A DNA stretch of 64,000 nucleotides, taken from Knoxdaviesia capensis. Lineage: Eukaryota; Ascomycota; Sordariomycetes; Microascales; Gondwanamycetaceae. The translations under genes were made by a program, and so were the position numbers. Every line of letters starts with the position of its first letter. The stretch's first letter is position 1. This document shows positions 1-10,981 of this stretch, piece after piece. The DNA lies in contig LNGK01000007.1 of assembly GCA_001510575.1 (NCBI GenBank), forward strand, positions 1,854,151 to 1,918,150, given 5' to 3'. The notes beneath the pieces are model-generated. The model ran no database searches. It was not told the origin of the DNA and was given only the letters and a program-made list of their open reading frames with translations.

Positions 1-1541
1 ACCTCGCCTGCACCACGTTCATATTGGGAGACAATCCCCACCAAGAAGGCCGGGGACTTCGTGTTCTCGCGGATCCTGAATGTCGCACCAGACACACAGG
101 GTCGTTGGCTCACCGTCTCATGGAGCGGGATATCGCAATCCCAGACACGTCTCTCAACAAAACAGCAAGTAGCAGAGACAGAAGAAACACGGTCGGTTAC
201 CGTTTTGGATCCGGGCCACCTTTTCGTGCTCCTTTTCCTGCTCAGATCCCAGGGTTATCCCCGGCGGAGATCACAAAGGACGGAAAAGCGGGAACAGCCA
301 CGCCACGGCTGACGAGATGTGAGAAGTGATCTGCGGATTTCCCTCACATCGCGTTCTGTGCTGGGCTGCCGTCACACACTCATTCCCACGGCTGTCGATC
401 CCCAGTTTTTTGGCGGTGCTTCTCATTTTACCCGTGATACCACACTGCTGAATCACGTCTCCTGATTTGAAAGATGTACACGCCGGCGTTGTATCTGGTA
501 CAACCGACGTCGACATTGCGCGTTCACGGATGGAAGTCTTGGACAGAACGCAGGCGCGGCGAGCTTGCGTCGGCTGTTCCCTGCAAGAGGTACTGGAGAC
601 TTTCTCGGGGCGCGACATTCGTACCGTGCAGGGTTGTGCCAATCCGGCAGGATCTATATATAGCTGATATGGGTATGTACCGGAGCGGAAAACGCCAGCG
701 AAGAGCCTTGGACGAGCTACATAAAGGTACATAGAGAAAAGAAAACGAGAAGAAAAAAGAAAGAGGAAGAAGGTATTGCGTATTCTCCGCAACAGTGCTA
801 GAGCGGCATTCCTTTCCGAGCTCCCCGAAACAAAAAGAAGACACCCGTATATGCCGCCGCAAAATCTTCGTTTGCACTGTTCCACCCGGTTCCGTGCCCA
901 TCTCTGCCCCGCCGTGCCGAGAGATTTTTTGCCCCTCATTCCAGCCCCACCCGCGCCGTGGATGTGTCGTGTGGAAGTCCTGAGGTACTTGCTTGTGAGG
1001 TACCGGTGACAACGCCCGCCGCCAGGGCTGTGCGAAAAGGTGGTCGTCTGGGACGATGCGATTGGGTGAATCAGGGTGCCGCCGTGGGGAAACGGTACAC
1101 ACAGGCCCGCCGCGGTACCTACGGCCGGGTGTACCCTGAACTTGTGCCACTGGTGATTGTGTAGCTGGTGCGGTTGTTCCTGTCTCCATGATTCTCTCAT
1201 GGTGGGACTGACGTGACTGTGTGGCGAAGTCAAGCTTGGCCGGCTGGGATTAGTTATGCTGGTCTTTTTTTTTATGTGTTGCTTGCAGTTTGAAGGTTGG
1301 AAGCTGTAGAGAGCTTCATAAATGGTGCCTGTTTTTCGCGGAGCTTTTTTTTGTGAGGTCGGGATATTTGGGGTTACCTCCACCCCACTTCTCCCACTCT
1401 CATATGATTTCTTCTTCTCTTTTTTCTTCCTTTTCTTTTTCTTTCATCTTCTTTTCATCCCAAGTCTCCTATCTACCTCCAATCTCACCTTTCACCAACG
1501 ACTTTATATATATACACACACACATACATACACTTTTCACA
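1..1541. other. Left-edge intergenic region and FKBP12 upstream region
   Basis: No family-like protein was recognised here. The last 160 bases (about 1383-1541) are strongly pyrimidine-rich (long TTCTTTTTCTT tracts, then a short TATA/CA run at 1505-1530) and lie directly before the FKBP12 start, which fits a fungal promoter and leader. A long open frame on the minus strand (1383-271) exists but its composition is not protein-like. Confidence 0.6.
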
Positions 1542-2442
1542 ATGGGTGTCACCAAGACCATTCTCCGGGAGGGCTCCGGCCCGTCTCCCGTGGCTGGCCA
1601 GACCGTCAGCATGGAGTACACCGGCTGGCTGAAGGATCCCTCTGCGCCCAACAACAAGGGCAAGCAGTGAGTTTCATGAGTGTCTCTTTTCAACGACTCA
1701 AGGTGACAGCTTCTAACCAATGCTTGCGCCCATCTTCTCCAGGTTCGACTCGTCCGTCGGCCGGGGCGACTTCCTCACCCGCATCGGCGTTGGCCAGGTC
1801 ATCCGGGGTCCGTATCCCGAAGTCTCCCCACCACTCGCCACACTCCTGACACCTATACTGACTTTGTTGTTGCTTGGGCCCGAAAAAATAGGATGGGATG
1901 AGGGTGTTGTCACCATGAAGCTTGGCGAGAAGGCCACTCTTGACATTACCAGGTTCGTGTGTTTTGAACGTGTTGCCCCCCCCCACATCAGTGCCTGTTA
2001 GGCAGAGCCTCAGCCCGCAACCCAACCCGGTTGCAGCTGTCGTGGGATGGAGTTCGGCCCGACGAGGCTATCTGCCTTTGGGTTGGGTGATGGGGGGAAT
2101 GCCACTCTGCCATGCTCCACACACCCAAAGCCAACCTCTGCACACCGTTTTGACTGACATGTTCTCTCTTGTTCCTCTCATATTGCAGCGACTTTGGATA
2201 CGGCGACCGGTAAGTTGACCATCTTGTGGCTGGTACTGCGAGAGAGTGTACTGCGAGAGTGAAGAGTCTCTAACAACGTTTCGTCTGCAGCGGTTTCCCC
2301 GGCCACATTCCCCCCGGAGCCAGCCTGATCTTGTAAGTCTAAATCCAGCCCCCAAGACCATGTTCACAGCAGATGGGACAGCGCTGACTTACTTCATATT
2401 TGGATGTCCTCCAGCGATGTTGAGCTGAAGAAGATCCAGTAA
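1542..2442 (+). CDS. FPR1: FKBP12-type peptidyl-prolyl cis-trans isomerase
   Basis: Small cytosolic FK506/rapamycin-binding prolyl isomerase; it catalyses cis-trans isomerisation of Xaa-Pro bonds and, in fungi, is the receptor through which FK506 and rapamycin inhibit calcineurin and TOR. Six exons give a 113-residue protein, the usual size: 1542-1666, 1743-1807, 1892-1952, 2189-2209, 2291-2332, 2415-2442 (342 nt in total). Family landmarks occur in order: MEYTGWL, FDSSVGRGDF, VIRGWDEGV, the GYGDRGFPGHIPP loop and the C-terminal LIFDVELKKIQ strand, so the drug-pocket Tyr, Asp, Phe, Trp and Ile positions are kept. Exon 4 is only 21 bases, and the donor of intron 2 (GTCCGT) is unusual but needed to keep frame. 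The start is fixed by the N-terminal MGVTKTIL and a CT-rich leader. Identification is secure; the splice sites are inferred. Confidence 0.93.
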
Positions 2443-3163
2443 ATGCAGCCATTTTCCGTCCTTCGTTCCACTGGAATGCAGAGGCTTCGCCACGGAGCGT
2501 GTGTTTTGAAAAGAGTGAAACACCACAGCTGTCGACTGCTCTGAAAGCAGCGATGGCCGTACCAGACGGCTGATTAGGCTGTGGAAGGGAATGTTTGCCT
2601 TTGACCGATCTTTTCTGGTCTGCGCGCTGCAGTGCTGTTTTTTTTTCATTTTCATTTTGTTCTTTTAGGTGATCCCTCTTTTCGTTTCCCCGTCTCTCTG
2701 AGTGGCAGCGGCTTTTCCGGCTGCCTTCGGGACCGGGGGGAACAGAGTAAAATTGAATACGAACCAAGTTGACGTTGCCCTCTCGGTGACACACCTAAAC
2801 AAGCGAAGTGTGAACAAAACGAACCCAAAGTCTGTCCAGCCGAGATTTTCAGGGCGGCGCCCACAGCATCTCGGGCGTCTCACCGCTTCGAGAAAAGGAA
2901 GCACGGCTAGGCAAACGCCGACGGACGGTATTACCACGGTTGAGACGGACGAACTGACGTGTCCTCTTCACAAAAAGGAAAAGCAAAAAAAAAAAAAAGC
3001 AAGGTGCGTGTCCTTATGCGGTTTGATTTGCACATTCCTGAAAACGACGGCCGTCACGTCGGCGGTTTTCCGTTTCTTTCCTGGTTTTTCAGCCCGTGAC
3101 GGCCACTCTGGGTTTCCTTCCCCATTGGGGTATACGCATAAGGGATTATCCGACGGGCACCAC

Positions 3164-3185
3164 GGTGTGGTACCGAGAAAAAAAG
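3164..3185 (+). repeat. 22-base exact repeat, copy 1
   Basis: The 22 bases consisting of GGTGTGGTACCGAG, seven A and one G are repeated exactly at 40233-40254 in the other large gene-free region, in the same orientation. Flanking bases differ on both sides. Function unknown. Confidence 0.7.
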
Positions 3186-6100
3186 GAAGAAAAAAGGGGA
3201 CGGGATACACGTAACTTTTTGAATTCTTTTTTTTGTGTGATGAGGTTTGAGAAAGGAGAGGCAAACACCCGCACGCGGCAGAGCCAAGCCCTGTGGCCAG
3301 CGACCCCCCAAGCTGCGTGTGATCAGAAAGGCAAAGGGTAGATAGAGGCCGAAGGAAAGGGAAGCAGGGGACCAAGACAAGCAAAACGAAAACGTGCACC
3401 TGCATGCTGTACGGGATAGATCGCCTACATGAAAAAAAAAGAAAGAAAGGCAGCCACACGACAGGTGCCGGCGTTAGCACTGCGACGACACAAATTTGTC
3501 CCGGAAGGCGGTCTGGGAGTGATAGATACAGTAAGGATAGACAGATACCGTATACATCGTGTATGGGAGGGGGGGGGCCGTGTGAGAACGAGAGGATGTT
3601 AGGATGTTCCGGGAGTTGTTGCTAGTCCATGCAGGCGGCCGTGGGAGGCATGTAATGTCCCGGAGAGGGTGTGAGACACGGGTGTGACGCCTTTTCTCTG
3701 TAATTCTGGCAGATTTTGTGTGTGTGTGTGTGTGCGTTCAGCTGTGGTCGGGGCCTCCACGCACGAGATCAAGCCCTCCGTCGCGCCCCCGAAATCAAAA
3801 GAAACGTGTGTGTGTGTGTGTGTGTGTGTGGTTGACGACATTCAATAATTGATTGATCTCTTTTTTCTTCGGGGTTCCCCCTGAGACTCGGGCGGCGTTT
3901 GCTTCTTATCACACCGACTTTTTCCATTTCGTGGTTCTTGTGCTGTGAATACTTTCTTTTTCTTTCCTGTGATTCTCGGACTTGTGCCGTTCTCAGTGTA
4001 ATCTCGGTTGCTTGTGATCGTCCTTGAGGTTTGGCCAATCTTCGACCTCCCGTGCTTGGAGGGACGTTGCGTCGGCGACCTTACCGCCGCCGGGAAGTTG
4101 GTATCCTAGACTGCTGTCCTGGAAAAATACGTCCGGGAGCCGAAACGGAGGAATCCACCATCACTTGGCATCGAGAATCCCTCAGATGCTAATTATACCT
4201 CGATATCTGCCTAGGGCGGGGACCCGTCAGAGGGAAGTCTGTGTTTGTCAAGAGAAGACTCCCACCGTTCACCGGCTAGCCGTGATACCCTCACCCCCAA
4301 AGATATGTCCAGACTCGCTATATCGCGGCTTTGAGTTAGTCCTTGGAGAACTGTGTGCTGCGTGGCGAGTCTCGTGACGGCAGACAATGCGGACATACGG
4401 ATATATAAGACACACCACTTATATGTGCATCCATACATCCAGTACAGACAAACCACATACCACGTATATCTGGACGATGCTATTAAACAACTGTCCTGTC
4501 GTCTTCTCATCACCTCGCAGGGAGGGCGTGTGCATGTGAAGCAGAAAAAAACAACAACAGCGAGCCGGGGGGGCAGCGCCGGGGTTGTGAGTGGGATGGA
4601 TCGATGCCCAACCGCTGCCGGGTTTGAAGGACGAGAGTATCAACACACAAAGGTTGCCCGACGGGTTGAAGAAATAATAATAACGCGATAGAGGAAGGAG
4701 AAGAGAAGGCCGGTAGACCTGAAGAAGGTTGAAAAACAAAAAATCCAAAACCGCCCCCGGCAGCTGTACTCGTAGGTCCATATTTCGATCTAGGGCACAG
4801 TCCAAGTCGGACAGTCGGCCGAGATGAAATAGATGCTGTTCTACAGACTAGTTTTAGTCCAGTTAGCCTTTCCACTTTGACAGGATGATCTACACTTTTT
4901 CGGACAAAAAAAACTCTGGCCGGCCATCCAAGGCCTCGTTTTGCCGTGTTGGTCGTACACACACATGAACTCTCCGACCGTCGACGTGGTGGCCGTCCAG
5001 CTCCGGCGACCGGGCTTTTGGGAGGTGAGGCATGTGTTCATTGTGTTCAGCTGTTCAGTGTGTTTGTTGGTTTTCTATATATATAATGAGTATAACGGCC
5101 CAACCAGGCTGAAGGGGGAGCCAATCAGACCAGCGTGGTTAAGCGAGGACTGCTCATATCTGCAGCAGCTGTTCGCTTTGAAATGCTGCGTCGTGAGGCC
5201 TGCCGATTGCCGCCGTGGCCCGGCTTCTGAAAGAGTGCAGGTGTAGCAGACAGACCGAGGAGGATCAAGTGTGAGTTCATGATTTTAATTGAAATTCCAT
5301 GCGCCGGGTTACCCGCTTCACGCGTGCACGGACAACGCAGAAGCAGCCCCCAAGCACACGGTGATCTGAAGGCACCAGAACCCCTCAATCAGGAACATAA
5401 ACAGACACTGAGCGGGTAGTGCTATACCATATGACATTCCTCTCAACAACTCAGATATGATTCCTCTCATATCTATTTTCGAAAAAAGCACGGGAGAACC
5501 AAAAGAGCCGCCCCTCTGCCGTTTCCGTGCCCAAGCTTTCTCTTCTCTAAACGCCCACCACCTCCGCGGTGAATCACACATATATGCCATTCCCGGCACG
5601 CTATGTCTATAATACGCCAATACCACCACCGCTGCCCCAGGGGGGGGGCCAATCTTGACGATAGAACCTTTTCGAGATAAGCATTGTGTGTGAGTGCAAG
5701 TGTGTGCCGCCAGGTATTTTTCCGGTGTGGACCACACTCGATATGCCTGCACATAATCATCACGGAGGTGTGTTGAAGTGTTGCTGCGAGGTGGCAATCT
5801 GACACGTCGACGTGCCTCCCGCTCCGCTTCTCTTCGTTCCCCGTCCTCAGCCCATTCGCTGGAATCGGGGCGATGATTTTTTGTTGTTGTTGTTCTCCCC
5901 CACCAAGTCCTGGAAGGGAAATCACACAGAAAGCAGAACACGATGGAGTAAAGTGGGCGTGCTATGATATGTTGTGGATGTCCCCACTCGTCTGGGTAAT
6001 TCATGCAGTTATATTTCGGCCTTTGGCCCCCCCCCTCCCCCGTCCACTGGAACTCCAGATCAGATGAACAATTGCATTGTGGTGTTGGCTGCATGGAGGT

Positions 6101-6852
6101 CGACGGCAGTGGGCCTTTGGTATCTTGAGAGGGGGCAAGCCAGAAGACACACAATTGGTGTCCTCCTCTCTCTCTCTCTCTTTTTACTTAGACGCCAAAC
6201 TAATGGACGGGAGAACACGAAGCTAGGTCTGCTTTCTCCTCGTTTTGAACAGGTACAAAATGCAGCTTGGATACCACCCTCCATTCCAGACTCTTCATCC
6301 ACAGCAGTTCGGGTATCATTTCTCCTTTTTCGAAAAAAGAAAACCGGGGAACCACCAAGCCTAGAATATCACAAAAGGGAAAATCCTTAGCGGCCGGGTG
6401 TGCGCAGCCGCAGCCGAGAGATGGAAAAAGGGAACGAAATGGGACAAGAGGGGATACAGACGAAACAGAGGGCTTGGTTGGTATTCCTTGTTTTTTTTGT
6501 TTCCACAGTTGGCCAAGCTTCAAGCACCTTCCGACTGGAGATATCAAGACAGAGTGCAATGGGGAGCTGGTCTCTTGCGCTGTCTTTTTGTCTCTCTCTC
6601 TCTCTTTTTCTTTCTGAGAAGAAGAGCGAGTGCGAACGCTGGTCTCCAGTATTTTCCCATGCCTGAAAATTATCTGGAGCCAGGCGCTATCCCGCATGTG
6701 CAAGGGAGCGAGCGAGCGGAGCCGGGGGGAGGGAAGAGATAGAGAGGGGAAGAAAGAAAGAGACTGACTGACTGGGAGGACAGAGAGGGAGGGGGAGAGC
6801 CTGACTCTACACTCAGGACAGCAACACACCAAACTCCCGGATCCTCTTCCGC

Positions 6853-6855
<3 letters not shown>

Positions 6856-6900
<45 letters not shown>

Positions 6901-6917
6901 TGTGGTGTGTGTGTGTG
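6856..6917 (+). repeat. (CT)14 followed by (GT)n composite microsatellite
   Basis: Fourteen CT units (6856-6883) pass directly into about ten GT units and, after one slip at 6904-6905, a further GT run to about 6917. CT tracts can form triplex structures and GT tracts left-handed DNA; here it is simply the longest compound repeat in the window. Confidence 0.9.
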
Positions 6918-7437
6918 CTGTATCTGTCACGACACGCCAGGCGAAAGGCGAGAACCCCCCAAGCGAGACGACCAGAAAGGCAAGACAGAGATGAAGAAAG
7001 CCGGACGGCGGTCTGCTATGCCATGCTGCACAGACACCTGCAGGCCATTTCGCTTCTTTCGATGTGGCTGAAAGTGATTAGCTACAGCTGACAGGGTTTA
7101 GCAACTCTTTTTTTTTCCCTTTTTTTTCCTTCCCTTTTGCCCTTCTCTTGTTCTCTCTACCCCCTCGTCTGGTATTCCGCGAGGGAATACGCGGGAGTAT
7201 CACAAAAAGACACGCTGATCAAGACACAACCCGATACCTCCACACACAGGCCTGGCAAAGGACAAGAAACGGCCCCCTCGAGATACTCCTCGTAGCGGGC
7301 GGCTGGCACCTCCGTTCGTCATTCGACGCGCCCTGGTTCGTATGCCTGCTGGCGGTGGTGGTGGCCACTTACTTCCTGCACCGCATGTCAGAGTGACCGG
7401 GTATTCTGTCTCTGACTCGCCAGACCATGCAGCAGGA

Positions 7438-7455
7438 CCCCCCCCCCCCCCCCCC
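7438..7455 (+). repeat. Homopolymer of 18 C
   Basis: An uninterrupted run of 18 cytosines in the gene-free region. The length is likely to vary between strains and is also a likely sequencing-error site. Confidence 0.9.
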
Positions 7456-10400
7456 GCCTCCATCTCAGTAGCATGAAGAGCGAACAAGAGAGAAGTGGGA
7501 ATGAGAGAAACAGAGAGAGACCGAGGGGAAGGGGGAGTAGGTGGTGGTGGGTGTCGTGATATCAACACGACAAAGTCCGGATAGGAATGGGACGGAGGAC
7601 GCGGGCAAGCTGCACGGGTTGTCAAAATGATACTGAAAGGAGACAAGCCCGGACGGAAGAGACACACACACTCACCCTCATCCACAAGCAGCCAACACCC
7701 AGAAACACACACGACAAGCAAGCAAGCAAGGAGGCTAGCAAGGAAGGAAAAAAGGGCCGTGTGTCTTGGTCCGTGGTGGCTCGGCTCGATCCCGCAAACC
7801 GCCATAGTTGCGCGCCATGTGTGTGTGTGTGTGTGTTCTTTCGTCTTTACGGGAGTTTGCATTTCCCTCACTCTCTCACTCTCTCACCCTGTCTCTCGCT
7901 CTCTTCAGGAACATTGATTTTACTCTATATATATACATATATTATAGATAAATATTTTTGGTTTCAGCGAGCACCAAAACTGCAACGATCCGTGGATTGG
8001 GATGCAACAACCGTGTCCACCCCAGCCAATCACATCCCCAGCCTTGAACGAAATCTCGAAAACGGCGAAAATGGGGCCTCACTATTTTCCTTTTTCTTTT
8101 TTTCTTTTCTTTTAATTTATCTCGGCACAGACTTAAACGACGAAGCCCTGTTGTCTTCTATCTATGAAAGCAAACAACTGCTGACAGGGTAATGTTAATC
8201 CCGGGGTCTCTTGTCTTTTTCCCTATTGACTGTGATCTCAGATGAAGGACCGTCACATCATCATCACACACCCACACGTCCCTCCCCTGGTCTCTCAGAC
8301 TAACATGCACGACACACTTTCTTTTTTCTGCTTTCTTCCTTTTTTCGATCGGTTGCTTGTGGCAGCGCGGATGGTACTTCCGCTTCCCTTTTCCCTCGAC
8401 GCTTGCTAGTGATATTAGCAGATACGTAGATGGCTTACAACTGGATCTGGCTTTTCACAAAAAAAAATCACATCGTCCCTGTCTTGGTGTTGGCATCAGT
8501 GCATGCTGTTCCCTGTCTGCCCCCCCCTCTCTCTCTCTATCTCTCTCTATCTCTCTTTCTCATTGTATCTTCTGGGTCTCTCACTGCGCCCGAGCTACTT
8601 CCCTCCTCCTCCTCCCCCACTTTCATCCCCAGCGTTACAGTCAATCTCTCTGCCTTCTTCATGTACTGGCACGTTGACATGGTATGCAGGTAGACTTTGC
8701 AGACTCGTTTTTTTCTCTGTGTGTCCAGAATCTACTGTTCCATCCGGCCCATGACTGGCGGAAAATGGCGAAATCTTACTTGTCGATACGATTTTTGTCC
8801 TTCTTTCTTGTGGAGGGTGTGTGTGGGTTCGTTTTTGGCCCTCTTTTTTCAACCGTCGGGAGGCTCAAGAACGAGAGAGACACGGACACATCAGAGGAAC
8901 GAAGGGTCCGGAAGAGGAGACCCGGGGTCTTTGCCCTCTTTCAATGGACTGGCTGCCGAGCCCCTTTTCTCTCTCTCTTCTTCTCTGTTCATGTGTCCTC
9001 CCCTGAGCCCGGAATGACATGCCGACACAGACAGACCGGCCTATATCCAGATCCCACTAACACGTCGGTACAGTACACCGCATGCATCCCTCTCAATCTG
9101 GAATCTCACATATGCCCTCTTCTTTTTTTTACATGCAGCTGTGCCCTGTCCCCTGGCAACTTGAAGATGTCGGGTTCCCACTTAGGCCCAGCGCCTATTC
9201 TGCTGCTGTTCCCCCCCGTATGGAGCCCATTCTGGGGGGAGAGGACCAAAAGAGAACGAAAAGAGGAGGCATCCTCTCTAAGATGGTGTATCCTCCATAT
9301 ATGTGTGTGTGGTATGTACTGTGCAGTGTGGGTGTAAAAGGTGGAAAGGCTCAAGGCCTGGCCTGGGCTAGCTGGGATTGTCCCTGCATCATTGTGTGCC
9401 TGTGTGTGGACTTTGCCTGCTACCCGTGATATTCCTGACACGTTATGTTCGGGCCGCCGTGTTTAACTGTTCTGCCATTCTCGTTTGGGCAACTGTGATG
9501 GACTTTACTTCCTTCTTTTAGTCCTCCCACGCAGACCAAGATCTGGACCTGTTGGGCTCGTTGAGAACGAGTGTCCGGGCTTTTTATATGTCCTTTGCGC
9601 CCCTTCTCTCTCTCTCTCTCTCTCTCTCCTCTTCCCCATCCTTCGTCTTCCCTGCTGGTTTTCGGACTGTACCACCTCTCTCCACTTTCTGATACCTTAT
9701 CATCCATCTCCTCAGATCTTTGCCTCTTCAACATCTTACAGCCCAGTTTTCTTTTTCTCATCACCGGGTGGGAACTTTCATGTGTATATATAAGTCCAGC
9801 CCTGGTCTGTCTCGTCCTGCCTCTCTCTGTCCCTCTCTATATCTCTCTTTCTTCCTCTTCAGCTTCACCGGCATCTTACCGCCGGATCTGTCTCCACATC
9901 CTCTCTCCGTTTGTCTCCTGCTGCTTCCTTTTGAGCCTCGCTTATGCTGCCCTCCCTCGCTCCGTTGGATTTGCGTTGGCTTCTCCCCCGAAATACCCAC
10001 ACTTAAATTACACCAGCTCGCCGGCTTATGCATCTTGCATCCGCTTTCCCCAAGATAGAAACCAGGCTGCAACGGTGACCTGTTGTCTGTCAGACCGTTC
10101 CTTTTTTTTTCTTCCTTTTTTCGTTGTGTCGTTTCCCCTGTTCCGGTGTCTGCCATTTGCCATCCCCGTTTGGTGGCGGTTTTATTTGATTTGATTTTTT
10201 TTGGCTGTGCGTTGGCGGGCTTCCTTCCATTCCCTCCTTCGGTCTCTCTCTGTTGCTGCAACCACTTTTCCTAACCCTCCGCCCGGGAGCTGTTCTGCCA
10301 GTACGGGGAACGCGAGCGTGTGTGTGTGTGTGGCGGGTTGAACACAAAAAGGGGGTAGAGGGAGACATAGAAGAGCATACGCTTGGATGGATGCGAGCTC

Positions 10401-10735
10401 ATGGGAAGGGCAACATTGTGCTGTATACTATATATGTGTAGACTCGGACGGGCCAGCCCACACACAACCCTCGGGATCTAGACCGAGAAAGAGAGAGCGC
10501 GAATCTGGGGGGTTTTGCTATCGTTGACCCGCGCGGTCTTGGGAAACGGGACCATTGTGTATAGGTGCATTGCATATACACCATCACTTTGCATCTGGGA
10601 ACGCACTGCCCCAGGTTTATTTCAGTTGCTTTTTGGCCGTCTGGGAAATCCCCGAACATCTGATATCATCTCGTTGGTAAGAGCCATCTCCTTCTGTTCT
10701 CTTTTTTCCTTCCTCCATCCCCCACACAGAAGAAT

Positions 10736-10770
10736 ACACACACACACATACACACACACACACACACACA
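10736..10770 (+). repeat. (AC)n microsatellite upstream of the acyltransferase
   Basis: About 17 AC units with one interruption (CATA at 10747-10750), some 210 bases before the start codon at 10982. It may sit in the promoter or leader of that gene. Confidence 0.9.
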
Positions 10771-10981
10771 CGCGATATTTTCTTTTTTTTGAAATTCAAA
10801 AAAAATACCAGGGCAAAAAGCACTCTCTGTTTGTTTTCTCGTCCCCTTCAAATCTGCTTTTTGGAAAAGAAAAACAAAACCCTCTCGTCCTCAAACTCTT
10901 CCCTTCTGTTTCCCCTTTCAAACAACTCTCGATCTCGAAGCCGCAACTTCTCCCAATGCTTCGGTTCTCACCCCTGCTAAC

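Larger units (their letters stand above)
2443..10981. other. 8.5 kb gene-free region rich in microsatellites
   Basis: I see no recognisable protein, tRNA or rRNA. Open frames are short, overlap on both strands and are built from low-complexity sequence. It contains (TG)n at 3717-3734 and 3806-3830, (CT)n near 6162-6183, a (CT)n(GT)n composite at 6856-6917, an 18-base C run at 7438-7455, (GT)n near 7819, (CT)n near 8527-8565 and 9606-9630, and (AC)n at 10736-10770. The segments 8200-8700 and 9480-10280 are pyrimidine-rich on the plus strand. The last few hundred bases probably include promoter and leader for the acyltransferase at 10982. A non-coding RNA or a gene with very short exons cannot be excluded. 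Confidence 0.6.

Noticed and set aside
271..1383. 370-residue open frame on the minus strand upstream of FKBP12
   Set aside because: It runs through the FKBP12 promoter, is rich in Arg, Ser and Thr without domain-like pattern, and resembles no family I know. Probably a chance open frame in moderately GC-rich DNA.
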